Source of the DNA: Acidobacteriota bacterium
GTDB taxonomy: Bacteria > Acidobacteriota > Terriglobia > Bryobacterales > Bryobacteraceae
Assembly: GCA_026394055.1 (NCBI GenBank)
Contig: JAPKYZ010000054.1
Coordinates: forward strand, 1 to 60,825
Direction: 5' to 3'
DNA: 60,825 nucleotides
Part shown: positions 26,013 through 33,110 of the stretch, piece by piece
Position numbering within the stretch: the first letter of the stretch is position 1
How the letters are laid out: every line of letters begins with the position of its first letter
Notes under the pieces: generated by a model
Told to the model about the DNA's origin: nothing
The model's input: only the letters and a program-made list of their open reading frames with translations
The model's database searches: none
Made by a program: the position numbers and the translations under genes

Positions 26013-26210
26013 TCAGGGCAAGGGCGGGAGTGACCCTCGAACGCGCGTCAGCCGCGTGAGTGAGGTTTCGTGGCGGCGCAGCCACCACGAAATCGGGGTC
26101 GCTCCCGCCCTTGCCCTGACCCTTCTGTCACCCGGCTGCCGCCACTGGGGCGTCTCAACGAGCGGCGATCTCGTTGAACCGACGGCGCGTTGCCGAGGGA
26201 GCCGGGTGAC
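26013..26210. other. nested inverted-repeat region: oriT or structured-RNA candidate
   Basis: Domain 1: 26013-26035 pairs with 26097-26119 over 23 bp (one position G-U if RNA) and encloses a 5-bp hairpin (26041-26057) and a 12-bp hairpin with one mismatch (26066-26092), a three-way-junction layout. Domain 2: 26127-26137 pairs with 26200-26210 over 11 bp and encloses a perfect 8-bp hairpin with a 7-base loop (26155-26177). It lies in the 316-base gap between 26251 and 25934 and contains no supported ORF. The neighbourhood (RHH, coupling protein, mating genes) points to a transfer origin; a structured RNA is the alternative. Confidence 0.6.
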
Positions 26211-26250
26211 GGTCTCCGGCGCGAATGGGGTGAAAGCCGGAATTTCGGCA

Positions 26251-27210
26251 TCAGGCCGCCTCCTGGGTGTAGCAGAGGCTGTAACGAAAGGGGAGTTGCA
26301 CCTTTCGAAAGATGCCGCGCGTGCCCCTTTTCAGCGTCACTTCCCGCTTGACAGCCTCGGCACCCTGCGCCTTCCAGAGCGCGAACAAAGCCTGGTGCGC
26401 GGGTGACGAGAACCCGCTCAGGTCGTCGCGAAGGCGGTCAAGCCGCGCCCGGTCGAACTGCTGGGTTCTTCGAGCTTCGAAGGCGAACCGGTCCTCGAAA
26501 TGTTGGATGAGTCGGTCCACTGCTTCAGTGTTAAGACCAGGGAGACGACCCTTTGAAAGAACTTGGTCGAAGACCGCCGCGGCCCGGCCAAACCGGCTAT
26601 CGATGGTGCCCACAAAGTCGAGATGAAATGCCGGCAGTGACTCGAACAGTAGGCGATGGGTTCGGAGGAAAGTGACGAAGGCGGATTCGGTCTCGTACCC
26701 AGCATCAATGAAGGTAAACGTTACCGACGTGCCGTCGAGGCGCACTGGACCTCGGCCCGCACCGCCATGGGCTGAGCACGAAGCGGCGAGCGCTTCCGCG
26801 GTGGCGCCCAAGCTCGATAGTGACTCCGAACGCTCACGAGCATTCACGAGAAAGGTACTTTCCGGATGCGTCAACACGTAGTCCAACGCCATTAACCGGC
26901 CTGGGAGGGAAGATGGCTGATGCTCTCGCCGGTTGCGACTTTCTGGCTCCCCAATAGCGGCGTAGAACGCCTTATGGCGGATCTGAAAGACGGAACGGTT
27001 TTGCGGGAACGCATAGCGCTCGGCATGGTGAAGCTCGGCCATCCTTGCGATCAGGACGGCAGAGCGCTTTCCGCTCTCGACGCCGACAAACTGGCAGAAC
27101 TGGCGGCGGATAAAGTACCCGCCGTGCAAGGCCGCTAGTACCAGGAATGCTGCCTCGCTGGACGTGTAGCCGAATCGTTCGATGTTGGCCACGCGCTGCT
27201 CGGGGGTCAT
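26251..27210 (-). CDS. winged-helix-like protein of conjugative elements, unknown role
   Basis: 319 residues from ATG 27210, which overlaps the upstream stop by four bases; the frame extends to 27249. The N-terminal 80 residues look like a winged helix (RFGYTSSEAAFLVLAALHGG, then RRQFCQFVG and a basic wing). The middle is mixed alpha/beta (VTFTFIDAGYETESAFVTFL) and the C-terminus is helical and basic. I recall similar proteins only as hypotheticals beside conjugation genes. It ends 41 bases before the inverted-repeat region, so it is a candidate origin-processing protein, unproven. Confidence 0.65.
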   Translation of the reverse strand: MTPEQRVANIERFGYTSSEAAFLVLAALHGGYFIRRQFCQFVGVESGKRSAVLIARMAELHHAERYAFPQNRSVFQIRHKAFYAAIGEPESRNRREHQPSSLPGRLMALDYVLTHPESTFLVNARERSESLSSLGATAEALAASCSAHGGAGRGPVRLDGTSVTFTFIDAGYETESAFVTFLRTHRLLFESLPAFHLDFVGTIDSRFGRAAAVFDQVLSKGRLPGLNTEAVDRLIQHFEDRFAFEARRTQQFDRARLDRLRDDLSGFSSPAHQALFALWKAQGAEAVKREVTLKRGTRGIFRKVQLPFRYSLCYTQEAA

Positions 27211-28079
27211 AGCGCCAGTACCCCCGCCGTCAGCTCTCGACCCTCCCACTCCGCGCGACGGCCAAGTGAAGTGGAGTTCGTTCCATACAGCTTGAAACCA
27301 GCAGCAACCTTGGAGCGCATGTGCCCAGGTCGATAGTGCTCGGTTGCGAGTTCCAGGTCGAGGTGGGATGGTGTCCCGTCCGGTTGCTCGTACTCGATCC
27401 GAAGGTCCGGCAGCGCCAACTTCTCGTTGACAATGGGCAGGTCATAGAGCGCGGCTAGGTCCGCTTGGCGCTGCTTGTACCCGGCGTCGCCATAGTCGCC
27501 TTGGCGGTTCAGTTCGCCATAGATCTTCTTCTTGAACTCAAAGTCGAGCACGACGCGACGAATCAGGTTGCCGCCTCCCGCCAAGCGCTTGGCTTCCGCC
27601 TCGTACATGCGGTAAATCGACGCATCGTGGGATGCCTCAGTTGGCTTCACGAAGCCGGCGTAGAGCGCCTGCCCGTCCGCCGCCATATGCTGGCTCTGGA
27701 GCAGCCGCTTGGCTCGTTTCGTCAAGACCACCACGTGCCGTGTGTCCCGGTTGCGGCCCACGATGATGGATCGCCGTTGGACCAGACCCTGCTTCAAGAG
27801 ACGCTCCTGATCTTGCCGGAAGGGCCGTTCCAGGCCCCCATAGAAAGCCCGCAGGATGTCTCCCTCATCGAGCGTCCGGAACTTCCCGATCTCGGTCAGG
27901 ACGACCCGGTCAAGCTCAGTCCATTCGTAAATCTGGCGGCCATGGCGAACTTCGACTCGCTGGCGGTCCAGCGGACGAGGTTCGCCATTCTCGCCCGAAC
28001 CTGCACGGCCGATCTCTGCCACCGCTTCTTCGCGTAGCGGAAGTTGCTCCGGCTCATCGCGGTCGAATCCGCGGCTCAT
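27207..28079 (-). CDS. winged-helix plus PD-(D/E)XK-like protein (replication-relaxation type?)
   Basis: 290 residues from ATG 28079, which overlaps the upstream stop (ATGA); the longer frame to 28322 is antisense noise. Residues about 45-125 look like a winged helix (ELDRVVLTEIGKFRTLDEGD, then LLKQGLVQRRSI). The C-terminus, with PDLRIEYEQPDG, HLDLELATE and a lysine in RSKVAAGF, has the D...ExK spacing of a restriction-endonuclease-like fold. The architecture recalls replication-relaxation proteins of other conjugative plasmids. With no HUH relaxase in the element, it is the best nicking candidate (inference). Confidence 0.6.
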   Translation of the reverse strand: MSRGFDRDEPEQLPLREEAVAEIGRAGSGENGEPRPLDRQRVEVRHGRQIYEWTELDRVVLTEIGKFRTLDEGDILRAFYGGLERPFRQDQERLLKQGLVQRRSIIVGRNRDTRHVVVLTKRAKRLLQSQHMAADGQALYAGFVKPTEASHDASIYRMYEAEAKRLAGGGNLIRRVVLDFEFKKKIYGELNRQGDYGDAGYKQRQADLAALYDLPIVNEKLALPDLRIEYEQPDGTPSHLDLELATEHYRPGHMRSKVAAGFKLYGTNSTSLGRRAEWEGRELTAGVLAL

Positions 28080-28375
28080 AGTGACTGCTCCTTCAGGTGC
28101 TCCGTCAGCTCGTCCGAGATGCTGTGTCCGGTGCGGAGTTGCTTCTCGAGATGAGCCAGCTTCTTGCCCGTCTCCTTGAGCATCAACTTGCGGACCACGA
28201 AGTAGACCGCGACGAAAACATTGGCGAACAGCACTGCCGCGTAGGCCAGAATGTAAGGCGCATAGACGGTGAGCAGCAGGTCGCGATAGGGGATGAGGAA
28301 GGCGCATTCCTGGAGCAGCCACACGAGCAGGGCCAGGAAGAGAATCGTGGTCGTGAAGAACACATTGGTGATCAT
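28076..28375 (-). CDS. small membrane protein in the mating-pair operon
   Basis: 99 residues with two hydrophobic segments (about 4-25 and 35-62) and a charged, coiled-coil-like tail (LEKQLRTGHSISDELTEHL). Overlaps the next gene by four bases and follows the virB8 homologue by 9 bases. No family recognised; the position suggests an accessory of the mating channel. Confidence 0.65.
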   Translation of the reverse strand: MITNVFFTTTILFLALLVWLLQECAFLIPYRDLLLTVYAPYILAYAAVLFANVFVAVYFVVRKLMLKETGKKLAHLEKQLRTGHSISDELTEHLKEQSL

Positions 28376-28384
28376 TGCGGTCTC

Positions 28385-29077
28385 CTATTGAAAGGCTTGG
28401 TCTTCGCGGAAATAGGTGATGGTGAGCCCCAGCGGGTTCACCGGAATGAAGGCGTTCGGCACGCGCTCCTTCACGATGAAGACGAAGTGCGCGGTGAAGC
28501 GTTCACGCTTCGATTCGACGTGATCGCCACCGATGAAGTAGACCTTGTCGAAGTCCACGCTAGCGCGGAAGGGCGAAATGCGCAGATCTTTGATCGCCAC
28601 ATTCCGGACGACGATCTCCACCTCCGGGCCTTGACCAGCGAGGAAGGTCTCGATGGTCTTGTTCTTCTTGTTGGCCTCAATTGTCGCGTCGGCCAGGCGG
28701 CCATCCAGAAAGAAGAGCGACCGAGCAAACCCCTCCCGCACCGTTGCGCGCATGCGGCCATAGTGCTTGGTGACGAACTCGATGAGGAAGTAGCGGATCT
28801 CAGCGTCTCGCGGCCGGTACTCCATCGAGTCATAGGTGACTGCCTCCGCCCGGCCAACGTCGCTGATGCGGATGACAAGTGGCCGGAAGCGGCTGAACGT
28901 CTGGTAGGTCTTGAGGTTCAGGACCGCAAGCGCGATGGAAGCGGCGGCCAAACATAGTGCCGCGATGCGCAAATAGCGGTTCATCATCAGCGCCGATCCG
29001 TAGATCTCGACGTACTGCTGCCGGGCCGAGCGAATGTCCTTCTCGACTGGAGACACGATGGGTAAGGGTGGTGGCAT
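28385..29077 (-). CDS. trbF: VirB8/TrbF-family mating-channel protein
   Basis: 230 residues. A short cytoplasmic N-terminus, one membrane helix (about 38-55) and a periplasmic VirB8-like domain ending in the TrbF hallmark NPLGLTITYFREDQAF. It is a bitopic inner-membrane scaffold that contacts VirB10. It lies between virB6 and the small membrane protein in an uninterrupted minus-strand operon. Confidence 0.9.
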   Translation of the reverse strand: MPPPLPIVSPVEKDIRSARQQYVEIYGSALMMNRYLRIAALCLAAASIALAVLNLKTYQTFSRFRPLVIRISDVGRAEAVTYDSMEYRPRDAEIRYFLIEFVTKHYGRMRATVREGFARSLFFLDGRLADATIEANKKNKTIETFLAGQGPEVEIVVRNVAIKDLRISPFRASVDFDKVYFIGGDHVESKRERFTAHFVFIVKERVPNAFIPVNPLGLTITYFREDQAFQ

Positions 29078-29098
29078 CTTGGGATTCCTCGACCAGAA

Positions 29099-29923
29099 TT
29101 AGAGGGCGCGTGGCAGCGCAGATTCACCCGAACTGCCGGCGAATAGTGAGTTCACGAGCGTCGGGATGCGGAGCATGCCGTACGTGAACGCGATCAACAG
29201 AAACAGCAGTGGACCGAACAACAGCAGCATCGTCGCGCCGTCATAGGGAGGCGGATGCGAGTCAACAAAGTTGACGAGCAGGTTGCCGAACACGAACAGG
29301 TACGCATTGGCGACGACCGGGTAGAACGAGTACTGGAGGAAGCCCTTGAACCATCCCCAGAACAGCCATTCCAGCTTGGGCACGATGAAGAACGGGATGA
29401 AGATCGGCCCCAATAACACCGCCACCGCCGCCGCGATGTAGCCGAACGCGATGACGAAGAAAATGGCTGCTTCGGCTGCCAGAATCGCGATCACGAGTAC
29501 GGCGAAGTAGATGATCTGCACAATGCTGAAGGCCAGTAGCGGCATCTCTAGCGAAAAGTAGATCGTGTCCAGACGGCTCCACACTTGGTCGACCATGCGG
29601 TGGTTGAGGGTGTTGGCCAGCGTCAATCCCTGGTCCGTGATCAGGTTGTGAAAGCTGACGCCCATGCCCGGCAAGGGGCGCGCATAGTACGTGATCATGG
29701 CGAAGCCGAAGGCGATGGTGAGGATCAGTTGAGCAAAGTGATCGAACCGGAATCCGCCACCGCCCCCTGCGGCGGAGAGGGCTGACTTCACGCCAAACCA
29801 GACGATCAGGATCACCGCCAAGCCCCGAAACATCGCTAGTCCCAGGGATTGAAAGATGTCGGAATGCTCGGTGAGCAACTCCGTCAGGAAGCGGAATAGA
29901 TCGTTCATCGTGCTGGGTGGCAT
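29099..29923 (-). CDS. trbL: VirB6/TrbL-family polytopic membrane protein
   Basis: 274 residues with about six to eight hydrophobic segments and the family's central loop containing tryptophans (KLEWLFWGWFKGFLQY). GAGGA lies 7 bases before ATG 29923. It forms part of the inner-membrane translocation channel. Shorter than plasmid RP4 TrbL, whose long C-terminal tail is absent here. Confidence 0.87.
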   Translation of the reverse strand: MPPSTMNDLFRFLTELLTEHSDIFQSLGLAMFRGLAVILIVWFGVKSALSAAGGGGGFRFDHFAQLILTIAFGFAMITYYARPLPGMGVSFHNLITDQGLTLANTLNHRMVDQVWSRLDTIYFSLEMPLLAFSIVQIIYFAVLVIAILAAEAAIFFVIAFGYIAAAVAVLLGPIFIPFFIVPKLEWLFWGWFKGFLQYSFYPVVANAYLFVFGNLLVNFVDSHPPPYDGATMLLLFGPLLFLLIAFTYGMLRIPTLVNSLFAGSSGESALPRAL

Positions 29924-29945
29924 GGTTCAGTCCTCGGGTGCCTTT

Positions 29946-30758
29946 CTACGGCAGCCGGTAGGCGAGCATGGCGTCGGACGAGCCGTCCTTCTGGCTGTTC
30001 AGATACTCGCGGCCTTCAGCCATGTAGCGGATGTGATTGTTGATCGCCACGGAGTCGGAATCGCGCTGCCGCTTGGCGTTCACCACCTCTTGCTCGGCCA
30101 GCGCCACCAGCAGTTTGTTCGTGTCCTGCGTGGCGCGTAGGTTCACGATGGATGCCGCTCCGATCTTGTTCAGAACGGCGACTTCTGTGTTCATGTCAGC
30201 CGCGGATGAGAGGGAATCGTCCTCGAGTCCACGGATCGCACTCTCTACTTGAGGGGCCGCCTGGCGCAGGGCACCGAGCGTCTCGATGGTGTGTACGTTT
30301 GCCCCGTCAGCCAACTCTACCGATCCGTAATTCTTCTTCAGACGGTCCAGCTGATCGGCGGGCACTCGCGCCAGCGCGGCACCGTACTCATTGAGCGCCT
30401 CAATGGCGCGCAAGTATCCGGGCACCACAGCCGCGCCGGTATTGATGCCGGAAACCCAACCGCCGGTGGTTCCGTACACGTCCGGGGCGCTCGAGCGGCG
30501 CCACGGCGTCGCCAGAGCCCGATACCGTGCGGCCATCGCGACTGGCACCTGCCGCGCCATTAGGACCATGTGGTCATACTGATCGCGGACCTTGCGATAG
30601 GTGTCCACCAACTGCGTGTACTGGCGGTTCATGGCGCTCAGCTGATTGATGGCCTCGGCCCAGTTCGTGGGATCGAATACCGTGATCCCGAAGAAGGCTC
30701 GCGCGGCACTCCCGGTGAGTGCCAGAACGAGCATCGCAATGATGAGTGCGCGCTTCAT
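29946..30758 (-). CDS. trbJ: VirB5/TrbJ-family periplasmic protein
   Basis: 270 residues with a Sec signal peptide (MKRALIIAMLVLALTGSAARAF) followed by FGITVFDPTNWAEAINQLSA, the start typical of TrbJ, and a long helical body. TrbJ/VirB5 proteins are minor pilus or adhesion components. It overlaps the next upstream gene by four bases. Confidence 0.9.
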   Translation of the reverse strand: MKRALIIAMLVLALTGSAARAFFGITVFDPTNWAEAINQLSAMNRQYTQLVDTYRKVRDQYDHMVLMARQVPVAMAARYRALATPWRRSSAPDVYGTTGGWVSGINTGAAVVPGYLRAIEALNEYGAALARVPADQLDRLKKNYGSVELADGANVHTIETLGALRQAAPQVESAIRGLEDDSLSSAADMNTEVAVLNKIGAASIVNLRATQDTNKLLVALAEQEVVNAKRQRDSDSVAINNHIRYMAEGREYLNSQKDGSSDAMLAYRLP

Positions 30759-31003
30759 GGCCTGCCCTCCTTCGATGCTTCTGAGGTGGGCGAAACGGGC
30801 GGAACCGTCGGGCGGTAGCTCCGCATCGCCTCATCAGCGCCGCGGTGCATTTGCCGGAGCCGCTCCGCGCTCCGCTGTTGGATGACGACGGGTTGGCGAT
30901 ACCGGTGGTACCAACCCAAGTACGCGAGCGTGGTCATGAACGCGAGCAACGCGAACACGACGAAACCTTTCCTTCCGGTGAAGAGAAAACGGATGAGCCA
31001 CAC
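30755..31003 (-). CDS. small membrane protein between TrbI and TrbJ
   Basis: 82 residues from GTG 31003, selected because AGGAGG lies 6 bases upstream, overlapping the end of the virB10 gene. One membrane segment (about 12-30, GFVVFALLAFMTTLAYLGWY) and a Pro/Ser-rich tail. Its place is where VirB7/TrbH or TrbK would be, but it has no lipobox cysteine, so it is not a normal VirB7 lipoprotein. Confidence 0.65.
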   Translation of the reverse strand: MWLIRFLFTGRKGFVVFALLAFMTTLAYLGWYHRYRQPVVIQQRSAERLRQMHRGADEAMRSYRPTVPPVSPTSEASKEGRP

Positions 31004-31013
31004 GAGACACCTC

Positions 31014-32288
31014 CTACAAGTTGCTGGGCAGACGGTGATGGTCATAGGCTGGCAACGCAAGGTCAGCAGCCAGGTAAATCTTGATGCGATGGCCTTCGCG
31101 AATAGTGAAGGTCGGCAGCACGTTCAGGTAGCGATCGAGAATCCGCAAGGAGCTCTGTGACAGACTAGCGGATAGCCCCTGGCGATACGCATCACCGGCT
31201 GAAACATCAAAGCCGGATCGTGTATTGGCCTGCGACAGGCCGGCAATTGCGCCGATGGCAATGGAGACACCGAATGTTTGCAGGTAGTGGTGGTCGACCC
31301 GATCTCGCAAGCCGGTCTCGCCAATCTGATTGAGCCCGCGGAACTGGTCAAGGCTCACCGAGAACCCATCGGGCATCACGACACGATGGAAGGTTAAGGC
31401 TAGGCGCTGTTGTCCAAACGAGGTCACCGCTCGGACCTCGCCAAGCACCCGCGACCCTTGGGGGATCAGCAAGTGCTGCCGGTCATGCGAGTAGACATCG
31501 GTGGTGACCATGCAGTTCACGGGACCGGCCAGCGAACCCGTGAGACGGTTGGTGAGTACGGATTCCACGATCGTCCCTTCAAACAGCCGGAACAACTTGC
31601 CTTCAGCCTGCTGCAACTGTGGATCGATGGCAACGGCCTTCTTGGGCCTTGATGCGTCGGCGCTGAGATCGGGCTCAGGCGTGTCTACCGCCTGGGGAGA
31701 GCGCTCCACCGGCGACGGAGGCCGGACGGCGGGCGCTGCTCCCGTTAGCGGTCCCAAACTGTCAGGCAGTGGGACCAGTGGCGGTACTTGAGGCGCCGGT
31801 TCGCGGCGCAAACTTAAGGCGACATTCGAAGAGAAGAGCGACAGATAGTCGCGCTTCTCGCGCTCGGCCTCGATTTGGCGCCGTTGCTGCGCCTTCTCAT
31901 CAACCGGTTGCGCTGCGGCGGGCGCCGGTGCCAGCGGAGGTGCGGACATCGTCGTCGATGAGCCAGGCGGCAGGTCACCGCCGAGTGCTTGCTTCGACCG
32001 CGCCAGCGCGTCCTGCTCGGCAGCCAGTCGCCGGGCCTGCTCTTCGATCCGCAGACGGTACTCCGCAATGCGGGCCGCGTTGGGATCGGGAATGGTGCCC
32101 GCAGACGGCGCGGCTGAAGGCTTCGCCGTCGCACCCTTGGGACTGGTTCCCCCAGAGAGCGCAATGGCCGCCACCATCACCACTGAGATGCCGGCAATTA
32201 TCCAGGTCTGGGCGTTCTTCGGCACGGTGCCAAGCGGACGGCTGGTGTGGTTCGTCACCATCGGATCGGGTTGCATGTTGTCGCTCAT
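31014..32288 (-). CDS. trbI: VirB10/TrbI-family core-channel protein
   Basis: 424 residues. A cytoplasmic N-terminus, one membrane helix (about 28-45), a Pro/Ala-rich and coiled-coil linker (about 60-190) and the C-terminal TrbI beta-barrel domain (LFEGTIVESVLTNRLTG, LLIPQGSRVLGEV, GHRIKIYLAADL). It spans both membranes and transmits energy to the outer-membrane pore. Confidence 0.93.
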   Translation of the reverse strand: MSDNMQPDPMVTNHTSRPLGTVPKNAQTWIIAGISVVMVAAIALSGGTSPKGATAKPSAAPSAGTIPDPNAARIAEYRLRIEEQARRLAAEQDALARSKQALGGDLPPGSSTTMSAPPLAPAPAAAQPVDEKAQQRRQIEAEREKRDYLSLFSSNVALSLRREPAPQVPPLVPLPDSLGPLTGAAPAVRPPSPVERSPQAVDTPEPDLSADASRPKKAVAIDPQLQQAEGKLFRLFEGTIVESVLTNRLTGSLAGPVNCMVTTDVYSHDRQHLLIPQGSRVLGEVRAVTSFGQQRLALTFHRVVMPDGFSVSLDQFRGLNQIGETGLRDRVDHHYLQTFGVSIAIGAIAGLSQANTRSGFDVSAGDAYRQGLSASLSQSSLRILDRYLNVLPTFTIREGHRIKIYLAADLALPAYDHHRLPSNL

Positions 32289-32318
32289 GGGTGACCTCCT
32301 TCAGCGATGTTTGGGCAG

Positions 32319-33110
32319 CTATTCGACACGTGCGAAAGGCAGGCGCTGCTTGCCAATGGCTAGGTAGCCGCTTTCCAGGACCTTCGGCGCGACGTATACG
32401 CCATTGCGGAACGCAAACTCGATCAGATTCGGCTTGCCGTCCTTGGTTTCATAAAGCGCCGGGACCTCCTGCGGTGTGGCCGCAATGTAGGTGAAGCGGC
32501 CGTCGTGGTAGATCGCCGCCACGTCGAACGGCTTCTTGGCGGCTTCGAAGCGATAAGGGAACTTCAACCCAACGGGGTATGCGGCTCGGAACTCATTCAC
32601 CTGACGCTCGATCGATTCTGCCGCCGCCGTCCGAGCTTCGCGAGCCTCACCCTTCGCCATCTCCACTTGCTGGCGATAGTCGCCGATCTGCTCGACGGCA
32701 ACAAAGCGCGGCTGGCCATTCATCGCTGCGGTCATCGATTCTTCGCGCGGCTCGACGAACAACTTCAAGTCCGGTTCCGCATTGGTGGCTTCCGATACTT
32801 CAGCGAGGAGAAACGAGTAGACGTTTCCACTGGCGGTCACCAAGTTCAAGTTCGTGCGTGAGCCGGTCTTCGCGGGCTTGATGTAGGCGAAGTTCTGGGT
32901 TCCGCTGACGATCCAGAACTCCTTGTCCCCACACGTGAAGTCTAGAATCTGTTCCGCTTTGGGCAGGACGATCAACGTCGTGAACCGCACCTTGGCGTTC
33001 AAGGCGATGACGTCTCGCTCACCGTACTGGATAGTCCGCGCGGCTGTTACCGGTTGATCTGCCGCGGCCATGCGTGCCGCGAGCAGGCTTGAAATGAGGA
33101 AGAGTCTCAT
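32319..33110 (-). CDS. trbG: VirB9/TrbG-family outer-membrane core protein
   Basis: 263 residues with a signal peptide (MRLFLISSLLAARMAAA). The N-terminal half has the VirB9 beta pattern (FTTLIVLPKAEQILDFTCGDKEFW, FAYIKPA) and the C-terminal domain carries FTYIAATPQEVPALYE and GVYVAPKVLESGYLAIG. It forms the outer-membrane-associated ring with VirB10. Overlaps virB4 by four bases. Confidence 0.9.
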   Translation of the reverse strand: MRLFLISSLLAARMAAADQPVTAARTIQYGERDVIALNAKVRFTTLIVLPKAEQILDFTCGDKEFWIVSGTQNFAYIKPAKTGSRTNLNLVTASGNVYSFLLAEVSEATNAEPDLKLFVEPREESMTAAMNGQPRFVAVEQIGDYRQQVEMAKGEAREARTAAAESIERQVNEFRAAYPVGLKFPYRFEAAKKPFDVAAIYHDGRFTYIAATPQEVPALYETKDGKPNLIEFAFRNGVYVAPKVLESGYLAIGKQRLPFARVE

